Origin: Christiangramia aestuarii
GTDB lineage: Bacteria > Bacteroidota > Bacteroidia > Flavobacteriales > Flavobacteriaceae
NCBI RefSeq assembly: GCF_009735585.1
Contig: NZ_VJVW01000003.1
Span: 186,001-250,000 of the forward strand
Length of the DNA stretch: 64,000 nt
Reading direction: 5' to 3'
Within the stretch, counting starts at the first letter, position 1, and each line of letters starts with the position of its first letter. The translations under genes were made by a program, and so were the position numbers. Below the pieces are notes generated by a model. That model did not search any database. It had not been told where the DNA came from and saw nothing but the letters and a program-made list of their open reading frames with translations. Shown in pieces: positions 42,874 to 52,920 of this stretch.

Positions 42874-45543
42874 CTAGAGGTTGATATTTAGTTTTGCGTA
42901 GTAATAAGCTCCACTGAAGCCCATTTGCACTGCATCCCAGTAACCACCAGCTTCAGTCCAGTCATCCTGTTGGTCTGGATAAACGTTGAAGAGGTTGTTG
43001 CTTCCTACATTCAGCTTTAGTGATTTGTTAAGTTTAAAACCTAAATTAAGGTCGGTTACGATCTTAGGATCATAAATGTCTGAGGCTGCTTCTACCTGAT
43101 TAGCCAGTCCTCCATAATCGGCCGGATCTTCGAACATCTGAAAATCTAAAAGCGTGATCTCACTAAACCTGGTTAGGCCAAGTGCCGCATCGAACCATTC
43201 TATATCGTAAACCAGGTTAAGAGTAAGTTTGCTGTCTGGAGCAGAGGCTAATAAGAAAGCTTTATCTCTTTCTCCAAAAAAGGTCTGCTCATTCAAATTT
43301 CCGTTCTTTACATCGGTGATCTCCATGTCATTGAAGTTCCCAATAAAGCTTGCGGTTAGTTTTCCATCTCCCAGGTTGAATTCGTTAGAAAGTACGATGT
43401 CCAGACCCAGGGTTTCGGTATCGGCACCATTGGCGAAGAACTGTGCAGCTTCCACATTATCTATCTGTGGAGCGTCAAAATTCCCTGTAAGAACGATACG
43501 GTCCTGTACGTTGATATAATATCCATCTACCGTAGCCGTGAACTTTCCGAAGTTGGCCGTAAAACCAAGCGAAGCGTTTAAAGCGGTCTCTTCCTGTAAA
43601 GGCCCAATACCAAATGATTCGGTAACAGGGCTGTTATTAGGAGATAATAGAGATTCTAATGCTTCACCTCCCACGAAGTTAGTGAACTTCAGGTTATAAT
43701 AGATCTGGGCCAGGGAAGGAGCTCTAAAACCTGTACTTACCGATCCTCTTAAATTAATATCATCGGTGGCTTTTAAGCGAGCCGCAAGTTTTCCGTTTAT
43801 GGTACTTCCAAAATCACTGTAGTTCTCAAATCTGGCTGCTGCAGCAAGAAGAAAGGCCTCGGTAAATTCAAATTCAGCATCTGCATACAGGGAAACATTA
43901 GACCTGCTTCGGTCTACCTCGTTATCTGGACCGTATCCAGGAAAACCTTGCGAGCCTCCAGGTCTTGGATCTCCGGTAATTGGGTCTATTGGCTGCTGCT
44001 GAATATCTGGATTGGTGATCGGAATTCCATCTGTATCGTAAGTGGCATATGAAGCTTCCTCCCCGGCAAAAATTTCAAAATTCTCGGTCCTGTACTCTGC
44101 ACCAAAAGCGAAGTTCACTCCTTCCAGCATGTCTTCGTAGTACTTTGAAAAATCTAGATTGATCACATTCTGACTTAGGCTGTGTCCACCAGCATCGAAA
44201 TCTGTGGGAGAAATTTCACCTAAAGAGGCGTTGATGGTACCTTTTATGAAATAGTGGAAAAAATTCTTTCCCCAGGTATTACTTAGGTCTATGTTCCAGT
44301 CGTTCTCAGTGGTGGTCCTGAAGCCTGCTGAAACGGAATTATCGGTAATGATAGAAGTGATCCTCGGGGTAAAACCGTTTGGATAAACCTCTACCACATT
44401 CCTAGCCGTTGGATTGTTACGGGTAAAGGCATAGGCATCTGTATCCCTGTAATTCCTGCCTCCAAAAGCATAGAATTCGGTATTCTCAGAAATTGGGATG
44501 GCCAGGTTCCCCATGAAGTTTACCCCTTCAATAGCTGCTTCACCAAAACCTCTCCTGAAGTCGAAACCAGGACGAAGGGTCTTGTTCTTGTTCAGGTATT
44601 CTACGGTAAAATTAGCGAAACCTTCTTCACCTATTTCGAAGCCATAGTTAGACGTTACCTTTACAGAGCCACCATCAAAATTCTGATCTTCGCCTATCGC
44701 ATTTCCATCACGGTCTGTATCCAGGCGGTTACCATCGGTATTCGGAGTGCCTTCCGGAAATTCTCCTTCGGCATTGGTATTGTAGAAACCATAATTTACA
44801 CTACCACTGAATTTTTCTACCGCGTCTTTCAGAACGATATTGATCACCCCGGCAATCGCATCAGACCCATACTGGGCAGAAGCACCATCCCTAAGGATCT
44901 CTATCCTTTTTATGGAAGCCGCAGGAATGGCATTAAGATCGGTACCGGTGTTACCACGACCCCTGGTTCCGAAGATATTGATAAGGGAAGACTGGTGTCT
45001 TCGCTTTCCGTTTACCAGCACCAGGGTTTGATCTGGCCCAAGCCCTCTAAGGGAAGCAGGGTCAATATGGTCTGCACCATCAGATCCAGATTGTTTGTTA
45101 GCATTGAAAGAAGGAGCGGCATATTGTAAAAGCTCGTTAACTTCAATCTTTCCAGTTTGAGTGTTCACTTCGCCAACGTCTATAACGTCAACGGCCACAG
45201 GTGTATCTGTAGAAGTACGTTTAGGGCTACGCGAACCCACTAGTTGTACTTCTCCTAAAGATACTCCATCCTGGAGAGTAACGTTTACCTCTGTTAATCC
45301 GTTTACGGGGACTTCTTTTTCTTCGAAGCCTACAAAGCTGAATACCAGCGTCGCATCTGCCGGAGCTTCAATGGTATACCTACCATCAAAATCGGTTGAA
45401 GTACCATTATCGGTACCTTTCTCGTAAACATTCACTCCGGGAAGTGGGGTCCCGGCATTGTCGGTCACCACACCGCTAATTTCCTGAGCAGACAGAAATA
45501 TAGGAATTGAAAATAGTGTAATGAAAAGTAAAAATCTATTCAT
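42874..45543 (-). CDS. TonB-dependent receptor with CarboxypepD_reg domain
   Basis: This 889-residue outer-membrane receptor has a signal peptide (residues 1-19), a CarboxypepD_reg domain (about 21-95: ISGVVTDNAGTPLPGVNVYEKG), a plug (about 110-245: LRGLGPDQTLVLVNGKRRHQ, RIEILRDGASAQYGSDAIAGVIN) and a barrel ending in an aromatic-rich strand. The NGKRRHQSS segment is typical of a widespread receptor group without an assigned ligand. No SusD partner gene follows, so it is not a classic SusCD pair. The gene is monocistronic. Confidence 0.95.
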   Translation of the reverse strand: MNRFLLFITLFSIPIFLSAQEISGVVTDNAGTPLPGVNVYEKGTDNGTSTDFDGRYTIEAPADATLVFSFVGFEEKEVPVNGLTEVNVTLQDGVSLGEVQLVGSRSPKRTSTDTPVAVDVIDVGEVNTQTGKIEVNELLQYAAPSFNANKQSGSDGADHIDPASLRGLGPDQTLVLVNGKRRHQSSLINIFGTRGRGNTGTDLNAIPAASIKRIEILRDGASAQYGSDAIAGVINIVLKDAVEKFSGSVNYGFYNTNAEGEFPEGTPNTDGNRLDTDRDGNAIGEDQNFDGGSVKVTSNYGFEIGEEGFANFTVEYLNKNKTLRPGFDFRRGFGEAAIEGVNFMGNLAIPISENTEFYAFGGRNYRDTDAYAFTRNNPTARNVVEVYPNGFTPRITSIITDNSVSAGFRTTTENDWNIDLSNTWGKNFFHYFIKGTINASLGEISPTDFDAGGHSLSQNVINLDFSKYYEDMLEGVNFAFGAEYRTENFEIFAGEEASYATYDTDGIPITNPDIQQQPIDPITGDPRPGGSQGFPGYGPDNEVDRSRSNVSLYADAEFEFTEAFLLAAAARFENYSDFGSTINGKLAARLKATDDINLRGSVSTGFRAPSLAQIYYNLKFTNFVGGEALESLLSPNNSPVTESFGIGPLQEETALNASLGFTANFGKFTATVDGYYINVQDRIVLTGNFDAPQIDNVEAAQFFANGADTETLGLDIVLSNEFNLGDGKLTASFIGNFNDMEITDVKNGNLNEQTFFGERDKAFLLASAPDSKLTLNLVYDIEWFDAALGLTRFSEITLLDFQMFEDPADYGGLANQVEAASDIYDPKIVTDLNLGFKLNKSLKLNVGSNNLFNVYPDQQDDWTEAGGYWDAVQMGFSGAYYYAKLNINL

Positions 45544-45748
45544 AAAAAGTAAGGGATTAGTTAATAAGTTGTGGCAATATAGGTAAAAACCGTATAAGAC
45601 CTAGTTAAACCACAAATGGAATGCTCGATTGATTTCTTTTTAGACCATCATCTAGGCTATATAGATACCACACCTGTCAAGTATTCCCTTGTTTAAAAAT
45701 ATGAGCTTAAAGGCCTTAAGTATTTATGAAATACTCTTAGATAATGAC

Positions 45749-45756
45749 TATCTTTG
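45749..45756 (+). promoter_or_regulatory. -7 element TATCTTTG of ychF
   Basis: TATCTTTG lies 34 nt before the ychF ATG and matches TAnnTTTG. A -33 TTG at ideal spacing is not seen. Confidence 0.55.
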
Positions 45757-45790
45757 CAGCCGCAAAAACAAAGCATCAAAATTATATTAT

Positions 45791-46885
45791 ATGAAAGCTG
45801 GAATCGTAGGACTTCCTAATGTTGGTAAATCAACCTTATTTAACTGTTTGAGCAATGCGAAAGCTCAAAGTGCAAACTTTCCTTTTTGTACGATAGAACC
45901 TAATGTTGGGGTGGTTAATGTTCCGGACCAGAGATTGTTGAAACTTGAAGAGCTGGTAAACCCGGAAAGAGTGATCCCTGCCACCGTAGAAATAGTTGAT
46001 ATCGCCGGGCTGGTTAAAGGTGCTAGCAAGGGAGAGGGGCTTGGAAATCAGTTTCTTGGAAATATCAGGGAAACCGATGCCATCCTGCATGTGCTTAGAT
46101 GTTTTGAGAATGATAATATTGTGCATGTTGACGGTTCCATAGATCCTATAAGAGATAAGGAAACCATTGATATGGAGCTTCAGCTGAAAGACCTGGAGAC
46201 CACCGAAAAGAAACTAGACAAGGTTAAAAGAGCTGCCAAGACCGGGAACAAGGATGCCCAGAAAGAGGAAGCTGCCTTGCTTAAGGTTAAAGCCGGCCTG
46301 GAAGCAGGAATATCTGTTCGTGCCATAGAGTTAGGGGAAGATGAGCGAAAAGAATTTATAAAGCCATTGCAGTTCATTACCGATAAGCCGGTAATGTATG
46401 TTTGTAATGTAGATGAAGGGGCTGCCGTAGAAGGGAATGCCCATGTAGAAAGAGTAAGAGAAGCGGTAAAGGATGAGAATGCCGAAGTTCTGGTTCTGGC
46501 TGTGGGAACAGAAGCAGATATTACAGAGCTAGATGATTTTGAAGAGAGGCAGATGTTCCTTCAGGATATTGGTCTTGATGAGCCTGGTTCTGCAAAACTT
46601 ATTCGTGGAGCCTATTCCTTGTTGGACCTGCAAACCTATTTTACTGCCGGTGAAAAAGAGGTTAGAGCATGGACCATCCCTGTAGGATCTTCTGCGCCAC
46701 AGGCTGCCGGGGTGATACATACCGATTTTGAAAAAGGATTTATTCGTGCTGAGGTGATTGGCTATGACGATTATGTAAGCTACGGAAGTGAAGCCAAGGT
46801 AAAGGAAGCCGGGAAGATGCGCGTTGAAGGGAAGGATTATATCGTTAAGGATGGCGATGTAATGCACTTCAGGTTTAACGTATAA
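45791..46885 (+). CDS. ychF: YchF/OLA1 family redox-regulated ATPase
   Basis: This 364-residue P-loop NTPase of the Obg-related YchF family binds ATP in preference to GTP and associates with ribosomes in other bacteria. It has G1 GLPNVGKST (residues 7-15), G3 [20 protein letters not shown], a coiled-coil insertion (about 125-180) and a C-terminal TGS/ubiquitin-like domain with [25 protein letters not shown]. The ATG at 45791 is chosen over an in-frame start at 45689, because the family begins [10 protein letters not shown] and a promoter element lies between the two. Confidence 0.96.
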   Translation: MKAGIVGLPNVGKSTLFNCLSNAKAQSANFPFCTIEPNVGVVNVPDQRLLKLEELVNPERVIPATVEIVDIAGLVKGASKGEGLGNQFLGNIRETDAILHVLRCFENDNIVHVDGSIDPIRDKETIDMELQLKDLETTEKKLDKVKRAAKTGNKDAQKEEAALLKVKAGLEAGISVRAIELGEDERKEFIKPLQFITDKPVMYVCNVDEGAAVEGNAHVERVREAVKDENAEVLVLAVGTEADITELDDFEERQMFLQDIGLDEPGSAKLIRGAYSLLDLQTYFTAGEKEVRAWTIPVGSSAPQAAGVIHTDFEKGFIRAEVIGYDDYVSYGSEAKVKEAGKMRVEGKDYIVKDGDVMHFRFNV

Positions 46886-47034
46886 GATTTCTTTTTTTCT
46901 TAGATTCTTTCTAAATATTATCTGAAGTTGAGGTTTTTTAAAACTTCTAACTTCCTATTTTTCTAAGCAATTAACATTTCTTCTAAAATCTTTGTTAATT
47001 ACTTTAGGACTTAACTATTTTAGTTTTTTAGCTA

Positions 47035-47054
47035 ATGCCTTATATTTAGGGCAT
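47035..47054 (+). promoter_or_regulatory. Inverted repeat around a -7-like box upstream of parE
   Basis: ATGCC (47035-47039) and GGCAT (47050-47054) flank TATATTTA (47041-47048), one base off the -7 consensus. It lies 17 nt before the parE ATG and could be an operator or chance. Confidence 0.3.
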
Positions 47055-47070
47055 AACTCCATTACTACCT

Positions 47071-48933
47071 ATGAGCGAGAATACTAAATATACCGAAGAT
47101 AATATTCGGTCATTAGACTGGAAAGAACATATTCGCATGCGTCCCGGGATGTACATCGGGAAGCTCGGGGATGGGTCCAGTCAGGATGATGGGATCTATA
47201 TCCTCCTTAAAGAAGTTATAGATAACAGTATTGACGAATTCGTGATGGGCGCAGGGAAGACCATAGAGATCTCTGTTCAGAACCAGCGCGTGATCGTTCG
47301 TGATTATGGTAGGGGTATACCCCTGGGGAAAGTGGTGGATGTAGTATCCAAAATGAATACCGGTGGTAAATATGATACCCGTGCCTTTAAAAAGTCCGTC
47401 GGACTTAACGGGGTTGGTACCAAAGCTGTGAATGCCCTTTCTTCTTATTTCCGTGTGGAATCTTCCCGTGACGGAAAAAGCCATGCTGCAGAATTCGAGC
47501 AGGGAGAGTTGAAAGATGAAGAGCATCTCGACGAAACCTCTAGAAGAAGAGGTACCAAGATCACCTTTATCCCAGATGAGAACATTTTCAAGAATTACAA
47601 GTTCAGAAATGAATATATCGAGAAAATGCTCAAGAACTATGTATATCTCAACCCGGGGTTGACGATAGTTTTTAATGGAGAGAAATTCTATTCAGAGAAT
47701 GGTTTAAAAGATCTTTTAGGCGATAGCATACATGAGGATGATATGCTGTATCCTATTGTTCATCTTCGAGGTGATGATATTGAGGTAGCCATAACCCACA
47801 GCAGGTCTCAGTACAGCGAGGAATACCATTCTTTCGTGAACGGGCAGAACACCTCTCAGGGTGGAACTCACCTCGCAGCCTTCAGGGAAGCCATTGTAAA
47901 GACCGTTCGTGAATTCTACGGAAAGAATTATGAGGCCAGCGACATCAGGAAATCTATTGTTGCGGCCATAAGTATAAAAGTAATGGAGCCGGTTTTTGAA
48001 AGCCAGACGAAAACCAAGCTCGGGTCTACGGATATGGGCGGAAAGCTGCCCACGGTAAGGACCTATATCAATGATTTCGTAAAAAGGAATCTTGATAATT
48101 ACCTGCATAAAAATCCGGAAACGGCTGAAAGTCTTCATAAAAAGATACTTCAGGCAGAAAGGGAACGAAAGGACCTTTCCGGCATCAGGAAACTGGCTAA
48201 AGACAGGGCTAAAAAAGCCAGTCTTCATAATAAGAAATTACGGGATTGCCGTGTCCACCTTGGAGATAGCAAGCACGAACGTTGTTTGGAGACCACCTTG
48301 TTCATTACCGAGGGAGACTCGGCGAGTGGATCTATCACGAAGAGTAGGGATGTAGTGACCCAGGCGGTTTTCAGTTTGAAAGGAAAACCCCTGAATAGTT
48401 ACGGTCTTTCCAAAAAGATCGTTTACGAGAACGAAGAGTTCAACCTGTTGCAGGCAGCTTTGAATATTGAAGAAGGCCTGGAAGACCTAAGGTACCATAA
48501 TATCGTGATCGCGACCGATGCCGATGTGGATGGTATGCACATTAGGTTGTTATTGATCACCTTCTTCCTTCAGTTCTTCCCTGAACTTATAAAAGAAAAC
48601 CACCTTTACATCCTGCAAACACCATTGTTCAGGGTTAGAAACAAGAAGGAAACCATCTACTGTTACAGTGAGCAGGAAAGAAAGGAAGCTATCGAAAAGC
48701 TTTCCGGGAAACCTGAAATTACGCGATTTAAAGGTTTAGGTGAGATCTCTCCAGATGAATTCGTTCATTTTATAGGGGAAGACATTCGCCTGGATCCAGT
48801 GATGCTGGACAAAGACAAGTCTATAGAAGAAATGCTGAGTTTCTATATGGGCAAGAATACTCCAGATCGCCAGGAATTCATCATCGATAACCTGAAAGTT
48901 GAACTTGACCTGGTGGAAGAACTTGGAATATGA
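47071..48933 (+). CDS. parE: DNA topoisomerase IV subunit B
   Basis: This 620-residue ATPase subunit has a GHKL nucleotide site (DNSIDEF near residue 50, [21 protein letters not shown]), a transducer domain and a TOPRIM domain with [19 protein letters not shown] and the late KGLGEIS motif. The length and the adjacent ParC fit a topoisomerase IV-type enzyme that separates daughter chromosomes. Its last bases overlap the following small membrane protein gene by 4 bp, so translation is coupled. Confidence 0.94.
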   Translation: MSENTKYTEDNIRSLDWKEHIRMRPGMYIGKLGDGSSQDDGIYILLKEVIDNSIDEFVMGAGKTIEISVQNQRVIVRDYGRGIPLGKVVDVVSKMNTGGKYDTRAFKKSVGLNGVGTKAVNALSSYFRVESSRDGKSHAAEFEQGELKDEEHLDETSRRRGTKITFIPDENIFKNYKFRNEYIEKMLKNYVYLNPGLTIVFNGEKFYSENGLKDLLGDSIHEDDMLYPIVHLRGDDIEVAITHSRSQYSEEYHSFVNGQNTSQGGTHLAAFREAIVKTVREFYGKNYEASDIRKSIVAAISIKVMEPVFESQTKTKLGSTDMGGKLPTVRTYINDFVKRNLDNYLHKNPETAESLHKKILQAERERKDLSGIRKLAKDRAKKASLHNKKLRDCRVHLGDSKHERCLETTLFITEGDSASGSITKSRDVVTQAVFSLKGKPLNSYGLSKKIVYENEEFNLLQAALNIEEGLEDLRYHNIVIATDADVDGMHIRLLLITFFLQFFPELIKENHLYILQTPLFRVRNKKETIYCYSEQERKEAIEKLSGKPEITRFKGLGEISPDEFVHFIGEDIRLDPVMLDKDKSIEEMLSFYMGKNTPDRQEFIIDNLKVELDLVEELGI

Positions 48934-49424
48934 GGTTTACCAATAGAAACGAGGTCAAAATAATTCCGTCTATCTACATCGTACTGGTGGCGGTCTTTGT
49001 CACGAATGTTTTCGTGAATATTGAGATCATGGCTTCTTCAGAAAGCGAACAGGAAATAAGTTTCAGCCATTTTGTTCCCAATATCGTGACCCTGTTACTT
49101 GGTCTTTATGTTCATAAGATCGGCCAGAGCTTCGATTTCGACAGTGATGGCGAAACCCTGAATTTTAAGAACAACGGAGTCTTTTTTTCAAAATTCATGG
49201 AGTATAGAGTAAAAAAGGCAGAATTCCCTAAGCGTAAACTAGGTAAATTCCATTTTGTAGATTTCGGAATCTATTCTGCCCTTACCATCTATATTAAATC
49301 CAGGAGAAAACAAGGCTATAGAAAATATACTTTCAATACCACATTTTTAACCCGAAAAAAGAAAAAGGGAATGGTAGATTCTTTGAATAAAGTTTTAGAA
49401 ACCACTCCTAAACCTACTGCCTAA
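48930..49424 (+). CDS. Small membrane protein encoded between parE and parC
   Basis: This 164-residue protein has two predicted hydrophobic segments (about residues 11-30 and 48-62). A cytosolic, strongly basic region follows (about 80-164) with many Lys and Arg, including [26 protein letters not shown] and TRKKKKG. I recognise no family. It overlaps parE by 4 bp (ATGA) and parC by 1 bp (TAATG), so it is translationally coupled on both sides. Possible roles are membrane tethering or an accessory function, but nothing in the sequence proves this. Confidence 0.75.
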   Translation: MRFTNRNEVKIIPSIYIVLVAVFVTNVFVNIEIMASSESEQEISFSHFVPNIVTLLLGLYVHKIGQSFDFDSDGETLNFKNNGVFFSKFMEYRVKKAEFPKRKLGKFHFVDFGIYSALTIYIKSRRKQGYRKYTFNTTFLTRKKKKGMVDSLNKVLETTPKPTA

Positions 49425-52069
49425 TGGAAGAAAACCAAGAAGGAGCTCAGGAAGAGCAGTTTGAGAGCAAAGAAGAACTTATTAAGGTAACCGGGATGTA
49501 TAAGGACTGGTTCCTGGATTATGCTTCATACGTGATCCTGGAACGGGCGGTACCTGCGATAGAAGACGGTTTTAAACCCGTACAACGTCGTATCATGCAT
49601 TCCATGAAAGACCTTGATGATGGTCGTTATAATAAGGTTGCCAATATTGTTGGCCACACCATGCAATATCATCCTCACGGGGATGCCAGTATTGGTGATG
49701 CCATGGTACAGATTGGCCAGAAGGATATTTTAATAGACACCCAGGGAAACTGGGGTAATATCCTAACCGGTGACCGTGCCGCTGCACCCCGTTATATTGA
49801 GGCGAGACTTTCTAAGTTCGCCCTGGAGGTGCTGTTCAGCCCTAAACTTACTGAATGGCAGCTTTCTTATGATGGTAGAAAACAGGAACCGGTAAACCTT
49901 CCGGTAAAATTCCCTATGCTTCTGGCGCAGGGAGCTGAGGGTATTGCCGTTGGATTGAGCACCAGGTTCCTTCCGCATAATTTTAATGAACTTATCGATG
50001 CATCTATAAACCACCTTAGGGGCAAAAGTTTCAAACTTTTCCCTGATTTTCCTACGGGTGGTATCGCCGATGTGTCTAATTATAATGATGGTGAAAGAGG
50101 TGGTAGAGTAAGGATAAGAGCTAAGATCACCCAGCGGGACAAGAATACGCTGGTCATCAACGAGATCCCTTACGGCACCAATACTTCCAGTCTTATCGAT
50201 TCCATTCTAAAAGCGAACGATAAGGGGAAGATCAAGATCAAGAAGATCGAGGATAATACGGCTGCTGAAGTTGAGATCCTTATTCATTTACCAAATAATA
50301 TTTCACCAGATAAAACTATTGATGCGCTTTATGCCTTCACCCAGTGTGAAAATTCCCTGGCGCCTCTTGGCTGTGTGATCATAGATCACAAGCCGGTTTT
50401 CCTTGGAGTTTCAGAAGTTTTGAGAAGATCTACAGATCACACGCTTCATCTATTAAAAAGGGAGTTGGAGATAAAGCTCGGGGAACTGGAAGAGCAGTGG
50501 CATTTTGCGTCCCTGGAAAGGATCTTTATCGAAAACCGTATCTATCGTGATATCGAAGATCAGGAAACCTGGGAAGGAGTGATCGAAGCCATAGATAAAG
50601 GCCTGAAGCCGCATACCAAACATCTTAAAAGAAAGGTTACCGAAGAAGATATCGTTAGGCTGACTGAAATTCGAATCAAAAGGATCTCGAAATTCGATAT
50701 AGATAAAGCACAGCAAAAGATAGATGCGCTGGAAGGTGAGATCGCGCAGGTAAAGCATAATCTTGACAACATCGTAGACTTTGCCGTAGATTATTTTAAA
50801 AAACTGAAAAAGGACTACGGTACCGGAAGGGAAAGAAAGACCGAGCTTAGATTATTCGAGGATATCGAAGCTACCAAGGTTGTTATAAGAAATACCAAAC
50901 TTTACGTGAACAGGGCCGAAGGTTTCGTAGGAACCTCGCTTAAGAAGGATGAATACGTAACAGATTGTTCAGATATAGATGATGTGATCTGTTTTACGGC
51001 CGATGGAAAGATGATGGTGACCAAGGTAGATACCAAAACCTTCATTGGTAAGGATATCATTCATGTGGCCATCTTTAAGAAAAAAGATAAGCGCACCATC
51101 TATAATATGATCTATCGCGATGGTAAAGCAGGAAAGACCTACGTGAAGCGTTTCGCCGTGACCTCGGTAACCCGTGACCGTGAATATGATCTTACCCAGG
51201 AGAAAAAGGATTCGAAAGTGCTTTACTTCTCGGCCAATCCTAACGGAGAGGCAGAAGTGGTGACCGTACTTTTACGCCAGGTAGGAAGCATAAGAAAGGT
51301 GAAATTCGACCTGGATTTTGCCGACGTGCTCATAAAAGGCCGAAATGTAAAAGGAAATATAGTTACCAAGTATTCGGTCAAACGAATCGAGCTTAAGGAG
51401 GAAGGAGTTTCTACTCTTAAACCCAGAAGGATCTGGTTCGATGAAACCGTAAAAAGGCTGAATGTAGACGAAAGAGGCGAGCTGCTTGGTGAATTCAAAG
51501 GCGAGGACAGGTTATTGATCATCACCCAGGACGGCGTGGCCAAAACCATCAAACCTGAACTAACTACCCGTTTTGATAATGAGATCATCGTTCTGGAAAA
51601 ATGGTCGAAGAATAAACCAATTTCGGCGATCTACTGGGAGCCGGAAAAAGAAAGGTATTATGTAAAACGATTCGTTATAGAGCATCCAGACAAGGAAGAG
51701 CTTTTTATCAGCGATCACGAGGATTCTTACCTGGAAATCGTTTCTACAGATTATTATCCCATGGCCGAGATCGTTTATACCAAGCCTAAAGGCAAGGAAC
51801 GTCGCGAGAACGAAGAGGTCAACCTGGCCGAGTTCATCGCTATAAAGGGTATCAAGGCTCAGGGTAACCAGCTTACTTCAGAAAAAGTGAACCAGATAAA
51901 CCTGCTGGACCCGCTTCCCTATGAACAGCCGGAAGAAGAGGAAACAGAAGAGGAAGAATCATCTGAAGAAAGCAATGAAATATCCGGGGAGGATATAAAA
52001 TCAGGGAAAATTAAATCGCCTGAGAAAAATTCAAAATCAGACGAGCAACCATCCTTATTTGACGAATAA
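49424..52069 (+). CDS. parC: DNA topoisomerase IV subunit A
   Basis: This 881-residue cleavage subunit has catalytic Y124 in AAPRYIEARL, the winged-helix region with DGFKPVQRRI (residues 48-57) and the HPHGDASIGDAM quinolone-determining region (83-94). In that region A88 occupies the position of the quinolone-contacting Ser. A coiled coil (about 425-470) and a beta-pinwheel-like C-terminal domain follow, then an acidic tail (about 828-881, PEEEETEEEESSEESNE, ending SLFDE) that is unusual for ParC. The start overlaps the preceding gene by 1 bp and the stop overlaps mscL by 1 bp. Confidence 0.94.
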   Translation: MEENQEGAQEEQFESKEELIKVTGMYKDWFLDYASYVILERAVPAIEDGFKPVQRRIMHSMKDLDDGRYNKVANIVGHTMQYHPHGDASIGDAMVQIGQKDILIDTQGNWGNILTGDRAAAPRYIEARLSKFALEVLFSPKLTEWQLSYDGRKQEPVNLPVKFPMLLAQGAEGIAVGLSTRFLPHNFNELIDASINHLRGKSFKLFPDFPTGGIADVSNYNDGERGGRVRIRAKITQRDKNTLVINEIPYGTNTSSLIDSILKANDKGKIKIKKIEDNTAAEVEILIHLPNNISPDKTIDALYAFTQCENSLAPLGCVIIDHKPVFLGVSEVLRRSTDHTLHLLKRELEIKLGELEEQWHFASLERIFIENRIYRDIEDQETWEGVIEAIDKGLKPHTKHLKRKVTEEDIVRLTEIRIKRISKFDIDKAQQKIDALEGEIAQVKHNLDNIVDFAVDYFKKLKKDYGTGRERKTELRLFEDIEATKVVIRNTKLYVNRAEGFVGTSLKKDEYVTDCSDIDDVICFTADGKMMVTKVDTKTFIGKDIIHVAIFKKKDKRTIYNMIYRDGKAGKTYVKRFAVTSVTRDREYDLTQEKKDSKVLYFSANPNGEAEVVTVLLRQVGSIRKVKFDLDFADVLIKGRNVKGNIVTKYSVKRIELKEEGVSTLKPRRIWFDETVKRLNVDERGELLGEFKGEDRLLIITQDGVAKTIKPELTTRFDNEIIVLEKWSKNKPISAIYWEPEKERYYVKRFVIEHPDKEELFISDHEDSYLEIVSTDYYPMAEIVYTKPKGKERRENEEVNLAEFIAIKGIKAQGNQLTSEKVNQINLLDPLPYEQPEEEETEEEESSEESNEISGEDIKSGKIKSPEKNSKSDEQPSLFDE

Positions 52070-52515
52070 TGGGATTGTTTAAGGAATTCAAGGAATTTGC
52101 CGTAAAGGGCAATATGATAGACATGGCGGTGGGGATCATTATTGGTACCGCCTTTAATAAGGTCGTGGATGTACTGGTGAAACAGGTCATCATGCCGCCG
52201 CTAAGTATGCTTACCAATGGGGTGAACTACGCCGACCGTAAGATCATCCTCCAGGAATCTTCGGGAATCAAGGGTGAGGCAGATTTCATCGAGGAAGTTT
52301 CCATAGGCTACGGTCTTTTAATAGAGACCCTGATTGATTTTCTGGTAATAGGTTTTGTAGTCTTCCTGGTCGTGAAATTCATGAACAGGTTCAGGAATAA
52401 GGCGCAGGATCCCAAGAATAAAAAGGTGGTCACTCCAAAAGATATCGAACTTCTCTCTAATCTTAATGAGCTGATGGAAGAGCAGAACAAACTGCTGAGG
52501 GAGCGACAAAACTAA
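52069..52515 (+). CDS. mscL: Large-conductance mechanosensitive channel
   Basis: This 148-residue pentameric inner-membrane channel opens under hypo-osmotic stress. It has the N-terminal amphipathic helix FKEFKEFAVKGN (residues 4-15), the TM1 pore helix (about 16-45: MIDMAVGIIIGTAFNKVV), a periplasmic loop, TM2 (about 83-104) and a C-terminal helical bundle (125-148). It is the last gene of the parE operon, joined to parC by a 1-bp overlap. Its stop overlaps the convergent lipoprotein gene stop (CTAA, 52512-52515). Confidence 0.96.
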   Translation: MGLFKEFKEFAVKGNMIDMAVGIIIGTAFNKVVDVLVKQVIMPPLSMLTNGVNYADRKIILQESSGIKGEADFIEEVSIGYGLLIETLIDFLVIGFVVFLVVKFMNRFRNKAQDPKNKKVVTPKDIELLSNLNELMEEQNKLLRERQN

Positions 52516-52889
52516 TCTTCAGAAACTTTCTTTACTTTTCCGCGGGCTTTCTTGGCGCTGCCTACCTGGCCGTATTCAAAAGTGTAGCCGTCTTTGGTAG
52601 TGCTAAGGATCTTCATATGTATTGGCTTTTCTTCGGCCATTCCCTCGGGATGCATATTCTTAAGTATATACTCGCAATCATTGATCCAGCGTACACTTGA
52701 GGTATCTGTCTGGCCCCGGAACTTTTCTATCTCTATACTGTCGTTTCTAATGAACCGGGAAGTTACCAGCTCGCCGTTGATGAAACTTTCGAATTCGTAA
52801 GTTCCGGTCCTAAAGTCCTGACAATTCCTTTCAGGGTTAAAACAGGAAGAAAGCAGGAGCAGGCAAAATAAAGCGGCTAATCTGTTCAT
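52512..52889 (-). CDS. Small lipoprotein, unknown function
   Basis: This 125-residue lipoprotein has lipobox LLSSC with acylated Cys at residue 16. The short mature domain contains NCQDFRTGTYEFES, WINDCEYIL and a basic C-terminus, with two further Cys that could form a disulfide. I recognise no family. Relatives have sometimes been labelled DNA topoisomerase IV, apparently by transfer from the neighbouring genes; there is no sequence basis for it. It lies 31 bp downstream of the XRE regulator gene on the same strand. Confidence 0.7.
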   Translation of the reverse strand: MNRLAALFCLLLLSSCFNPERNCQDFRTGTYEFESFINGELVTSRFIRNDSIEIEKFRGQTDTSSVRWINDCEYILKNMHPEGMAEEKPIHMKILSTTKDGYTFEYGQVGSAKKARGKVKKVSED

Positions 52890-52920
52890 ACCGCAAAATA
52901 ATTCAATTTAAACGGAATAA

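Noticed and set aside
42874-45543. SusCD-type polysaccharide locus
   Set aside because: The receptor has SusC-like domains, but there is no SusD gene, glycoside hydrolase or sulfatase beside it.
45689-45790. Upstream extension of ychF
   Set aside because: It is in frame, but it runs through the -7 promoter element and the family starts at [10 protein letters not shown] (45791).
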